A stretch of 64,000 bases of DNA from Streptomyces sp. Y2F8-2. Lineage in GTDB: Bacteria > Actinomycetota > Actinomycetes > Streptomycetales > Streptomycetaceae. A program made the position numbers and the translations under genes. A model generated the notes under the pieces. It was not told the DNA's origin. It saw nothing but the letters and a program-made list of their open reading frames with translations, and ran no database searches. Of this stretch, positions 44,271-52,381 are shown one piece after another. Each line of letters starts with the position of its first letter. Position 1 is the stretch's first letter. The stretch lies in NCBI RefSeq assembly GCF_014905555.1, contig NZ_BNGS01000002.1:806001-870000 (forward strand). Reading direction: 5' to 3'.

Positions 44271-44350
44271 TTCTGTACGGCGCCACGGCATCGACCTACG
44301 CAGCGCGCCCTTGCCCATCCCCCTCCACCCCCTCCGCAGAGGAGCAAGAC

Positions 44351-47300
44351 ATGACCACGCACTCCGCGAACGACCTTCACCCCATCCGGTCCCCGCGCGG
44401 GATCCCCCTCCTCGGCAACACGCCGCAGATCCCCGACAGCAATCCGGTGGAGTACTTCGGTGAGCTGTCCAAGCAGTTCCCCGAGGGCATCTACGGCATG
44501 GACATCGCCGGCATCGAGCAGGTCTTCGTCTACGACCCGGACCTGGTGGCCGAGGTCTGCGACGAGACGCGGTTCTTCAAGCAGATCGACAAGACGCCGC
44601 TGCACCACGTCCGGGACTTCGCGGGGGCGGGCCTGTTCACGGCCCACCAGTACGAAGAGGAATGGGGCATGGCACACCGTGTCCTGCTGCCGGCGTTCAG
44701 CCAGCGGGCCATGAAGGCGTACTTCGGGCAGATGCTGGAGATCGCCCAGAACCTGGCGGGCAAGTGGGAGCGCCGGGAGGGTCAGCCGGTCAACATCACC
44801 GACGACTACACCCGCCTGACGCTCGACACCATCGCCCTGTCGGGGTTCGGCTACCGGTTCAAGTCCTTCGACAAGGAGGAGCTGCACCCCTTCCTCAACG
44901 CGCTGCTGGAGGCGCTGATCGAGTCGTTGCGGCGCTCGCAGGAGCTGCCGATGATGACCAGGCTCCGCAAGGCGGACGACCGGAAGTACCGCGACAACAT
45001 CCGGCTGATGCAGGACCTGGTCGAGAGCGTGATCAAGGAGCGCCGCGAGGGCAAGGGCACCGGTGAGGAGGACCTTCTGGGCCTGATGCTGGAGGCCACG
45101 GACCCGGAAACCGGCAAGCTGCTGGCCGACGACAACGTCCGCGACCAGGTGCTGACGTTCCTGATCGCCGGCCACGAGACCACCAGTGGTCTGCTGTCGT
45201 TCGCCACGTACTCGCTGATGCGCAACCCGCACGTCCTGGCCCAGGCGTACGCCGAGGTGGACCGCCTGCTGCCCGGTGACACCGTCCCGGACTACGACAC
45301 GATCATGCAGCTGGACGTCATCCCGCGGATCCTGGACGAGACCCTGCGCCTGTGGGCTCCCATCCCGGCGTTCGGCAAGGCCCCGCTGGAGGACACCGTC
45401 ATCGGTGGCCGCTACCTTCTCAAGAAGGGCACGCGGGTCAACATCCTCGAGGGTCCCCTGCACACCCACCCCAAGGCGTGGGACCGTCCCGACGAGTTCG
45501 ACATCGACCGGTGGCTGCCGGAGAACCGCGCCCAGCAGCACCCGCACGCCTACAAGCCGTTCGGCAACGGTGTGCGTGCCTGCATCGGCCGGCAGTTCGC
45601 GCTCACCGAGGCCCGCCTGGCCCTGGCGCTGGTGCTGCAGAAGTTCAAGCTCTCGGACACCAGCGACTACAAGATGGACGTGCGGGAGGCGTTGACGCGC
45701 AAGCCCGGCAACTTCGAGCTGATCGTCCGTCGCCGTCAGGAGCACGAGCGGACCGTCTTCGGCGCCGCGGACCGGCAGACCGGCGACACGCAGGCGCAGG
45801 CAGCGGTCAGCGGCGTCGGGGTGAACCTGACCGTCGCCTACGGCTCCAGCCTCGGCTCGTGCGAGGACCTGGCCCGCACCATCGCCGACCGCGGCGAGCG
45901 CTCCGGCTTCGGCACCACGCTGGTGAGCCTGGACGAGCTGGGCGACAACCTGCCCTCCGAGGGCCTGCTCGCCGTCGTGGCCGCCAGCTACAACGGCAAG
46001 GCTCCCGACAACGCCCAGCGCTTCGACGACCTGCTCGCCGCCGGGCTGCCCGAGGGCTCGCTGGCGGACGTGCGGTACGCGCTGCTGGGCGCCGGCAACA
46101 CCCAATGGGTGGCCACCTACCAGGCATTCCCCAAGCGGGTCGAGGAAGGTCTGCTGGCCGCCGGCGCCACCCCCATCGTCGAGCGCGGCATCGCGGACGC
46201 CGCCGGTGACTTCGACGGCATGGCCACGCGGTGGATGGACAACCTGTGGGCCACTCTGGCCGAGGAGTACGCCGCCGACACCTCCCAGGCCAGCGGCCCG
46301 CGCTACCAGGTCCAACTGCTCACCGAGTCCGACGTGCGCCCCGCCATCGTCTCCGAGCAGGCGTACCCGCTCACCGTGGTGGCCAACGAGGAACTCGTGG
46401 CCGACGCGACCGGCCTGTGGGACTTCAGTATCGAGCCGCCGCGCCCGTCCGCGAAGTCCATCACCTTCGAGCTGCCCGAGGGCGTCACCTACGACACCGG
46501 CAACCACCTGGCCGTTTTCGCCAAGAACGAACTCGCCCTGGTGGAGCGCGCACTGAGGCGGCTCGGCGTCGAGTACGACCAGGTGCTCCGGCTCGACCAG
46601 CCGGCCGGTGGCCGTACCCACCTGCCGGTCGGCACGCCGGTCACCGCCGGCATCCTGCTCACCGAGTTCCTGGAGCTGCAGGACGTGGCCACCCGGTCCC
46701 AGATCCAGACGCTCGCCGAGTACACCGAGTGCCCGTGGACCCGGCCGCAGCTCCAGGCGTACACCGCCGACACCCAGGAGGCCGAGGAGCGCTACCAGAA
46801 GGAGATCCTCGGCAAGCGCATCTCGGTGCTGGGCCTGCTGGAGCGCTTCCCGGCCGTCGAGCTGCCGCTGGCGGTTTTCCTGGAGATGATGGGCCCCATC
46901 CGCCCGCGCTTCTACTCCATCTCCTCCGCCCCGTCGGCCAACCCGCGTCACGTGCGCCTGACCGTCGGCCTGCTGGAGGGCCCGGCCCTGTCCGGCGACG
47001 GCCAGTACCGCGGCACCTGCTCCGCCTACATCGCGGCCCTCGAGCCCGGAGACGTCGTCTACGGCTACGTCCGCGTCCCCTCCCCGACGTTCGCCCCGCC
47101 CGCCGACCCCGCCACGCCGCTGATCCTCATCGGCCCCGGCACCGGCATCGCGCCGCTGCGCGGCTTCCTGGAGGAGCGGGCGACACAGCACGCGAACGGC
47201 ACCCAGGTAGGCGCGTCGCAGGTCTTCGTCGGCTGCCGCCACCCGGAGCACGACTACTTCTACAAGCAGGAGATGCAGGACTGGGAGCAGGCCGGGATCG

Positions 47301-47572
47301 CGCAGATCCACACCGCCTTCTCCGCGGTGACCGGCCACCCGGCCCGCTTTGTGCAGAACGCCATCGCCCATGCCGCCGACACGGTGTGGCAGGCCATCGA
47401 GGACGGCGCGTACATCTACGTCTGCGGTGACGGCCGCCGCATGGCCCCCGCCGTCCGCGAGGCACTCGCCGCCATCCACCGCCAGAAGACCGGCAGCGAC
47501 GACGAGAGGGCCCAGCAGTGGCTCGCCCAGCTCGAAGCGGACGAGCGCTACCAGCAGGACGTCTTCGCCTGA
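44351..47572 (+). CDS. CYP102-family P450-reductase fusion (BM3-type fatty acid hydroxylase)
   Basis: A 1073-residue self-sufficient monooxygenase. Heme domain 1 to about 470: AGHETT with T277/T278, ExxR in ETLR, and FGNGVRACIG with the axial Cys411. FMN domain about 490-640 (VAYGSSLGSCEDLA, ASYNGKAPDNA). FAD domain about 670-900 (RFYSISSAP, GTCSAYI) and NADPH domain to the end (GPGTGIAPLRGF, YVCGDGRRMAP). The order and length match P450 BM3, which hydroxylates long-chain fatty acids near the omega end. GAGGAG precedes ATG 44351. The divergent TetR and four palindromes indicate inducible expression; the alcohol dehydrogenase downstream could oxidise the product. Confidence 0.95.
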   Translation: MTTHSANDLHPIRSPRGIPLLGNTPQIPDSNPVEYFGELSKQFPEGIYGMDIAGIEQVFVYDPDLVAEVCDETRFFKQIDKTPLHHVRDFAGAGLFTAHQYEEEWGMAHRVLLPAFSQRAMKAYFGQMLEIAQNLAGKWERREGQPVNITDDYTRLTLDTIALSGFGYRFKSFDKEELHPFLNALLEALIESLRRSQELPMMTRLRKADDRKYRDNIRLMQDLVESVIKERREGKGTGEEDLLGLMLEATDPETGKLLADDNVRDQVLTFLIAGHETTSGLLSFATYSLMRNPHVLAQAYAEVDRLLPGDTVPDYDTIMQLDVIPRILDETLRLWAPIPAFGKAPLEDTVIGGRYLLKKGTRVNILEGPLHTHPKAWDRPDEFDIDRWLPENRAQQHPHAYKPFGNGVRACIGRQFALTEARLALALVLQKFKLSDTSDYKMDVREALTRKPGNFELIVRRRQEHERTVFGAADRQTGDTQAQAAVSGVGVNLTVAYGSSLGSCEDLARTIADRGERSGFGTTLVSLDELGDNLPSEGLLAVVAASYNGKAPDNAQRFDDLLAAGLPEGSLADVRYALLGAGNTQWVATYQAFPKRVEEGLLAAGATPIVERGIADAAGDFDGMATRWMDNLWATLAEEYAADTSQASGPRYQVQLLTESDVRPAIVSEQAYPLTVVANEELVADATGLWDFSIEPPRPSAKSITFELPEGVTYDTGNHLAVFAKNELALVERALRRLGVEYDQVLRLDQPAGGRTHLPVGTPVTAGILLTEFLELQDVATRSQIQTLAEYTECPWTRPQLQAYTADTQEAEERYQKEILGKRISVLGLLERFPAVELPLAVFLEMMGPIRPRFYSISSAPSANPRHVRLTVGLLEGPALSGDGQYRGTCSAYIAALEPGDVVYGYVRVPSPTFAPPADPATPLILIGPGTGIAPLRGFLEERATQHANGTQVGASQVFVGCRHPEHDYFYKQEMQDWEQAGIAQIHTAFSAVTGHPARFVQNAIAHAADTVWQAIEDGAYIYVCGDGRRMAPAVREALAAIHRQKTGSDDERAQQWLAQLEADERYQQDVFA

Positions 47573-47590
47573 CCGGCGCAGGCCCCAGCC

Positions 47591-47635
47591 GCCGGGAGGC
47601 GTGCGGACGTCCTGCCTCCCCGCACGCCTCCCGGC
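47591..47635. terminator. Perfect 16-bp hairpin after CYP102
   Basis: GCCGGGAGGCGTGCGG and CCGCACGCCTCCCGGC pair perfectly with a 13-base loop, 19 bases after the CYP102 stop and 79 before the alcohol dehydrogenase start. It probably ends or attenuates the CYP102 transcript. Confidence 0.75.
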
Positions 47636-47713
47636 CCCACCAGCCATTCAGACACCCCATGGCACCCATGGCCCGAACCACCGGGCCGTGCCGCTCACAG
47701 AAAGCAGATCACC

Positions 47714-48760
47714 ATGGACACCATGCTCGCCGGACGCTTCCACCTGGACAGCAAGAAGTTCGCCGTGGAGGAAGTCCCGATCCCCGTGCCGGGCCCGGGC
47801 GAGGTCCTCATCGAGGTCAAGGCCGCAGGCGTCTGCCTCTCCGACGTCCACCTGCTCGACGGCTCCCTCGTCCCGCTGTTCGCCACCTCCGACACCATCA
47901 CCGTCGGCCACGAGGTCTCCGGTGTGATCCACACGCTCGGCCCCGACCTCAAGCGCGGCTTGGCCGTCGGCACCCACGTCACCCTGGAGGCCGGCAAGAC
48001 CTGCGGCAAGTGCGCCGGATGCGTGCGCCACCGCCCCTGCACCCAGATGCTCACCGCCGGCATCGACTACGACGGCGGCTGGGCCGAGTACGTGATCGCC
48101 CGCGAGGACACCCTCATCCCCATCCCCGACAGCCTCCCCTTCGACCAGGCCGCGATCATCCCCGACGCGGTCTCCACCCCCTACGCCGCCGTCGTCGCCA
48201 CCGCGGGCGTCCGTGCCGCCCAGTCCGTCGGCGTCTGGGGAGTCGGCGGAGTCGGCGCCCACAACGTACGCCTCGCCCGCCTGGTCGGCGCCGCCCCGAT
48301 CATCGCCATCGACCCACTGCCCAGCGCCCGCGAGCGCGCCCTGGCCTTCGGCGCGGACCTCGCGCTCGACCCGGCAGCCCCCGACTTCGCCGACCAGGTC
48401 CGCGCAGCCACCGGCGGACGCGGCCTCGACTTCGCCTTCGACTGCGCCGGCGTCCCCGCCGTACGCGACCAGGCCGCCTCCGTGCTCGGCCTGGGCGGCT
48501 CCCTGATCCTGGTCGGCATCACACCCCGGCCACTGACCATCACCGAGGGCCTGACCTTCAACTACCTGCAGAAGCAGGTGCGCGGCCACTACGGCGGCTT
48601 CCCCGAGTCCGTCTCCGAGCTGGTGCAGCTGACCGCGGCCGGCCGCCTCGACCTGGCCCCCTCCATCACCGACCACATCCCGCTCATCGAGGCCGCCGAC
48701 GCCGTCCACCGACTGGAGAACAAGATCGGCGACCCGATCCGCCTCATCCTCGTCCCCTGA
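47714..48760 (+). CDS. Zinc-dependent alcohol dehydrogenase (MDR family)
   Basis: A 348-residue dehydrogenase with catalytic zinc ligands Cys41 (GVCLSDVH) and His in VGHEVSG (about 67), structural zinc cysteines in CGKCAGCVRHRPC (about 97-109) and the NAD(P) loop GVGGVGAH (about 176). It oxidises an alcohol to an aldehyde or ketone in the cytoplasm. Position right after the CYP102 gene suggests it handles hydroxylated fatty acids, but the perfect hairpin between them makes a single operon uncertain. A hairpin terminator follows at 48801. Confidence 0.9.
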   Translation: MDTMLAGRFHLDSKKFAVEEVPIPVPGPGEVLIEVKAAGVCLSDVHLLDGSLVPLFATSDTITVGHEVSGVIHTLGPDLKRGLAVGTHVTLEAGKTCGKCAGCVRHRPCTQMLTAGIDYDGGWAEYVIAREDTLIPIPDSLPFDQAAIIPDAVSTPYAAVVATAGVRAAQSVGVWGVGGVGAHNVRLARLVGAAPIIAIDPLPSARERALAFGADLALDPAAPDFADQVRAATGGRGLDFAFDCAGVPAVRDQAASVLGLGGSLILVGITPRPLTITEGLTFNYLQKQVRGHYGGFPESVSELVQLTAAGRLDLAPSITDHIPLIEAADAVHRLENKIGDPIRLILVP

Positions 48761-48800
48761 CGCCGTCAGCAGGACGACAAGCCACCCTGGGCAGGGGTGA

Positions 48801-48836
48801 GTGGGCGCCGGTGCGTGAGGGAGCACCGGCGCCCAC
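48801..48836 (+). terminator. Perfect 14-bp hairpin terminator
   Basis: GTGGGCGCCGGTGC and GCACCGGCGCCCAC with an eight-base loop, 41 bases after the dehydrogenase stop. No T-run follows. Confidence 0.75.
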
Positions 48837-48867
48837 GGCTTTCCGGCAACCGCGGAGAGAAAGAACC

Positions 48868-49519
48868 ATGCAGACGACCGACACCCCGGGCCGTACTGTG
48901 CAGCGCAAGGATGCTCACTCCAACCGCCGACGCATCCTCGCGACCGCCCGGCGGAAACTGCGGGAGGACCCGGACGCGAGTCTCGACAGCATCTCTCAGG
49001 CGGCCGGCGCCGCCCGTCGCACCCTCTACGGACACTTCCCCAGCCGGCATGCGCTGATCGCCGACCTGACACAGGAAGCAGGCCGTGAACTCCGGCAGGC
49101 GTTCGCCGGAACCCGTACCGCGGATGCCGACCCGGTCGAGGCGATGACACGGATGGTGCTGGCGGCATGGACGGTGGGCGACCACTACCGCATGCTCATC
49201 GCCTTGGGACGGCGCCACCTGGGAGAGGACGCGATCCGCACCACCCTGGGCACCGGCCCGCGCAGAAGCCGTCGCAACCCTACGACGTGGTCAGCGCGAA
49301 GGCGCCTTCGCGGACCACCTTGCAGCACCTGTCCTCGCCCAAGCGCTGGAGGCACTCATGCTGGCCCTCGCCGAGGAGAACGCCGCATGCCCGTGGGCGG
49401 ACCCTACGGGTGAGGCCGCGGCAACCGCGTTCCTCGTCGCCGCTGGCGTAGCACCACAGAGGGCCGCGCTTCAGGTGCAGGAGGTCATCGGGCGAGTTCG
49501 GGCAGCGAGCGACGGGTGA
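48868..49519 (+). pseudogene. TetR-family regulator with one frameshift
   Basis: The N-terminal HTH is intact (LDSISQAAGAARRTLYGHF, PSRHALIADLT). After about residue 130 the frame turns into Arg/Pro-rich nonsense, whereas the frame beginning at 49262 continues sensibly: AEAVATLRRGQREGAFADHL, then APVLAQALEALMLALAEENA, ending ASDG stop at 49519. One inserted base (or two lost) near 49255-49262 explains it. It runs into the convergent TetR gene by 35 bases. It could have controlled the dehydrogenase upstream; a sequencing error is possible. Confidence 0.78.
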
Positions 49520-50123
49520 CCTCGTGGGCGTCGTCCGCAGCGAGGCCGAGCATGCGCAGGACCATCTCGGCCAGGTCGGAGGCGGTCTCGTCGCCGTCGA
49601 GGTCCGGGCGGTCCAGCCGGAGAGCCACCAGGGACAGCAGGGTGCCGCCCAGGGCGGACAGGGCGGTGGTCGCGTTGCCGCAGGTGAAGCGGCCCGAGGC
49701 GATGCCGATCTCCAGGTCGCGCAGGGCGCGTGGGGCGAGGCCGCGGTCGGAGTGGATGTGGGACAGGCCGCGGTCGCGCAGGATCCGCATGAGTTCCGGG
49801 TGGGAGTCGGCCATCCGGGCGGTGAGCCGGAAGCCGGCCGCGACCAGCTCGGCCGGGTCGTCGATGCCTTCCACGCGCGCGTCGATGACCTGCCCGAACT
49901 CCTCCAGGGCGTCCGTCACCGCCGCGTCGAACAGCTCCGTCTTCGACTCGAAGTGGTTGTAGAAGGACCCGAAGCCGACATCGGCGCGCTCGGCGATGGC
50001 CTGGATGCTCGCGCTCGTGTCTCCGGTCTCCGCGAGGATCTGCCGGGCCGCGCGGACGAGCGCCTGGCGGGTCTCGGCACGGCGTCGCTCGAAGCGGTTC
50101 TTGGGCGGGGCTGACGTCGGCAT
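49485..50123 (-). CDS. TetR-family regulator of the catabolic operon
   Basis: A 212-residue repressor with HTH at about residues 38-60 (ASIQAIAERADVGFGSFYNH) and an all-helical ligand domain. It is divergent from the dioxygenase-hydrolase-hydroxylase operon, and two similar 18-base sites lie between them (50166 and 50221), so it most likely represses that operon until an aromatic substrate or its ring-cleavage product binds. Confidence 0.87.
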   Translation of the reverse strand: MPTSAPPKNRFERRRAETRQALVRAARQILAETGDTSASIQAIAERADVGFGSFYNHFESKTELFDAAVTDALEEFGQVIDARVEGIDDPAELVAAGFRLTARMADSHPELMRILRDRGLSHIHSDRGLAPRALRDLEIGIASGRFTCGNATTALSALGGTLLSLVALRLDRPDLDGDETASDLAEMVLRMLGLAADDAHEVTRRSLPELAR

Positions 50124-50152
50124 ACGGCCCAGTGTAACCGCCGCGACGATGA

Positions 50153-50245
50153 CACTGCCATTACTGATGAGATCCTCAATTATTTGGGCTGCCCCTATTG
50201 ACGACGAGAAACAGCAGAGTTGATGATTTCCTCATTACGGCAGTG
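50153..50245. promoter_or_regulatory. Divergent operator region with repeated TGATGA..TCCTCA sites
   Basis: TGATGAGATCCTCAATTA (50166-50183) and TGATGATTTCCTCATTAC (50221-50238) match in 14 of 18 positions. CACTGCCATTACTGATGAG (50153) and CTCATTACGGCAGTG (50231-50245) also form an inverted repeat around both. The region is AT-rich for this genome, fitting two divergent promoters. Confidence 0.6.
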
Positions 50246-50261
50246 TTGCTTGGAGGACACC

Positions 50262-51407
50262 ATGTCCCACATCCCCGTTAACAAGGGCGGTCCTCTGACG
50301 CCCCACCAAGACCTCCACAGCGAGCAGGGCGCCCTACGCGGTGAACACCCCGGACGAGCCCGGAATCCCGTGATCAAAGTGGCGGACCTGGCCTGGCTGG
50401 AGTTCGAGAAGCCGGACCTGGACCGGGCCGAGGTGTTCGCCCGTGACTTCGGCTTCGCGATCGCCGCCCGCACCGATCACGAGCTGTGGCTGCGCGGCAC
50501 GTTCGCGGGCTCGCCCTGCATGGTCATCCGGCGTGGGCGGGCGTCCCGCTTCCTCGGGCCGGCGTTCCGCGCGGCCGAGCGGGCCGATGTGGACCGGCTC
50601 GCCGCCGCCGTCGGACACACCGTCCGGGACATCGACGTCCCCGGCGGCGGCCGGTCGGTCGCCCTGTTCGATCCCTCGGGACTCCCGGTGCGGGTGGTGC
50701 ACTGCGCCGAACCGCTGCCCGCGCTGCCCGGGCAGCAGCCGCTGATCCTCAACACCGGCATCGAAGGCCGTCGTACGAACACCACCCAGCGCCCGCCCCG
50801 TGAGCCGTCCCGCATCCAGCGCCTCGGCCATGTGGTGCTGGAGACGCGGACGTTCACCCGCACGCTGGACTGGTACCTGGACACCCTTGGCATGATCGTG
50901 TCCGACTTCCTGTTCCTGGACGGGCAGCGCGAGCGCGGGCCGACCATGGCGTTCATCCGCTGCGACCAGGGCAGCGTCCCCGTGGACCACCACACCCTCG
51001 CACTGCACCTCGGGCCGGGCACCGGATACGTCCACTCCGCCTACCAGGTCACCGACCTCGACGCGATCGCCGCCGGCGGCGAGTACCTCGCCGAGCGCGG
51101 CTACCAGCGCAGCTGGGGGATCGGCCGGCACATCCAGGGCAGCCAGCTGTTCGACTACTGGCGGGACCCGGACCGCTTCATGCTGGAGCACTTCGCCGAC
51201 GGTGACCTGTTCTCCTGCGACCTGGAACCAGGCTGGGCACCGATGTCGGCGAGCGGCCTCGCCCAGTGGGGCCCGCCCGTCACCCGCGACTTCCTGGGCA
51301 CCAGCCCCTCCCCCGCCAAGCTCCGCGAGGTCATGACGGCCCTGCGCGACGACAACGAACTCGACCCCGCACGCCTGCTGGGCCTGATGAAAGCGATGAG
51401 CTCATGA
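50262..51407 (+). CDS. Extradiol ring-cleavage dioxygenase (VOC type)
   Basis: A 381-residue two-domain dioxygenase of the catechol 2,3-dioxygenase kind. The C-terminal VOC domain carries the iron ligands: His in RLGHVVLETRTF (about 188), His in VDHHTLALHLG (about 247) and Glu in FMLEHFADGD (about 308). It should open a catechol ring next to the two hydroxyls. GGAGGACACC gives a strong ribosome site for ATG 50262. It is the first gene of the operon and overlaps the FAH-family gene by four bases. Confidence 0.88.
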   Translation: MSHIPVNKGGPLTPHQDLHSEQGALRGEHPGRARNPVIKVADLAWLEFEKPDLDRAEVFARDFGFAIAARTDHELWLRGTFAGSPCMVIRRGRASRFLGPAFRAAERADVDRLAAAVGHTVRDIDVPGGGRSVALFDPSGLPVRVVHCAEPLPALPGQQPLILNTGIEGRRTNTTQRPPREPSRIQRLGHVVLETRTFTRTLDWYLDTLGMIVSDFLFLDGQRERGPTMAFIRCDQGSVPVDHHTLALHLGPGTGYVHSAYQVTDLDAIAAGGEYLAERGYQRSWGIGRHIQGSQLFDYWRDPDRFMLEHFADGDLFSCDLEPGWAPMSASGLAQWGPPVTRDFLGTSPSPAKLREVMTALRDDNELDPARLLGLMKAMSS

Positions 51408-52381
51408 GCACCAACGTGCTGCGCACCCCCGACGGCTGGTGGGCCGTCCTCCCCCAAGCTCTCGACTCCGCTCGAGCAGGGGGGACCCCCACCGAGCGTG
51501 CCGTCCGCATCGAGACCAAGGCGGTCACCACCGCCGAACTGCTCGCCGACCGGGCCGCCCTCCGGGAGGCCGCCGCCTCCGGCGAGAGCGGCACGCCTGT
51601 CGCCGACCTGGTGGCGCTGCCCCCGGTCACCACCCCCTGCCGGGTGGTCGCCCAGATGGTCAACTACCGCAGCCACGCCAAGGATTCGGGCTTCACGGGC
51701 GACATACCGCCCACCTTCTTCCGCAAGGCGTCCGGCTCGGTCAGCGGTCCGCACGACACGATCGTCCGCCCGGCACACGTGAACTTCCTCGACTACGAAG
51801 TCGAACTCGGCCTCGTCATGGGCGCGACGCTCCCGGTGGGCACAGTTGTGGAGGAGCAGGACCTTCCTTCGTACGTCGCCGGGCTCGTCCTCACCAACGA
51901 CGTCAGCGCCCGCGACGTCCAGCTGACCAAGACCCAGTTCTACGAGAGCAAGTCCTACCCGACCTTCACGCCGACGGGTCCGTACCTGGCCCTGCTGGAG
52001 CCGGAGGACTTCGACCGTCTGATCGACCTGCGCCTGCGGCTGTCGGTGAACGGTGTAACGCGTCAGGACCGCACCCTGGCCGACATGATCGTGCGGCCCG
52101 CGCAGGCGCTCACCCTGCTCTCCCGTTTCCAGACCCTCGACCCGGGCGACCTGCTGCTGACCGGTACACCCGGCGGCACCGCCCTGAAGGCCCCGCCCAA
52201 GCCGGTCGAGAAGATCTCCGCGCTGCTGCCGCCCGCGCTGAAGTGGAAGGCGTTCTTCAACGGCCAGGCCAAGAATCCCCTGTACCTGCGCGACGGTGAC
52301 CTCGTCACCGCCACGATCGCCACCCCCGACGGGCGGATCGACCTGGGCGAGCAGCGGACGGCTGTGAGGGCCGCGACGTGA
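51404..52381 (+). CDS. Fumarylacetoacetate hydrolase-family enzyme
   Basis: A 325-residue hydrolase. The FAH domain begins near residue 80 (VVAQMVNYRSHAKDSGF) and includes the metal-site DYEVELGLVMG and TNDVSARDVQLTK, then TPTGPYLA and LLTGTPGGTA. It would hydrolyse a C-C bond in the product of the dioxygenase. ATG 51404 overlaps the previous stop (ATGA). A short interspersed DNA repeat lies inside the N-terminal coding region (51449-51490), adding about 14 residues. Confidence 0.9.
   Translation: MSTNVLRTPDGWWAVLPQALDSARAGGTPTERAVRIETKAVTTAELLADRAALREAAASGESGTPVADLVALPPVTTPCRVVAQMVNYRSHAKDSGFTGDIPPTFFRKASGSVSGPHDTIVRPAHVNFLDYEVELGLVMGATLPVGTVVEEQDLPSYVAGLVLTNDVSARDVQLTKTQFYESKSYPTFTPTGPYLALLEPEDFDRLIDLRLRLSVNGVTRQDRTLADMIVRPAQALTLLSRFQTLDPGDLLLTGTPGGTALKAPPKPVEKISALLPPALKWKAFFNGQAKNPLYLRDGDLVTATIATPDGRIDLGEQRTAVRAAT
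51449..51490. repeat. Short interspersed hairpin element inside the FAH gene
   Basis: The 42-base stretch begins CTCCCCCAAGCTCTCGA and ends CTCGAGCAGGGGGGACCCCC. Its halves form an imperfect hairpin. From memory, sequences of this type recur between genes in Streptomyces; here it is in frame and read as part of the protein (residues about 16-29). Confidence 0.65.

Noticed and set aside
44249-47647. A 1132-codon antisense frame across CYP102
   Set aside because: Antisense shadow rich in Gly, Arg and Val; the plus strand matches CYP102 from end to end.
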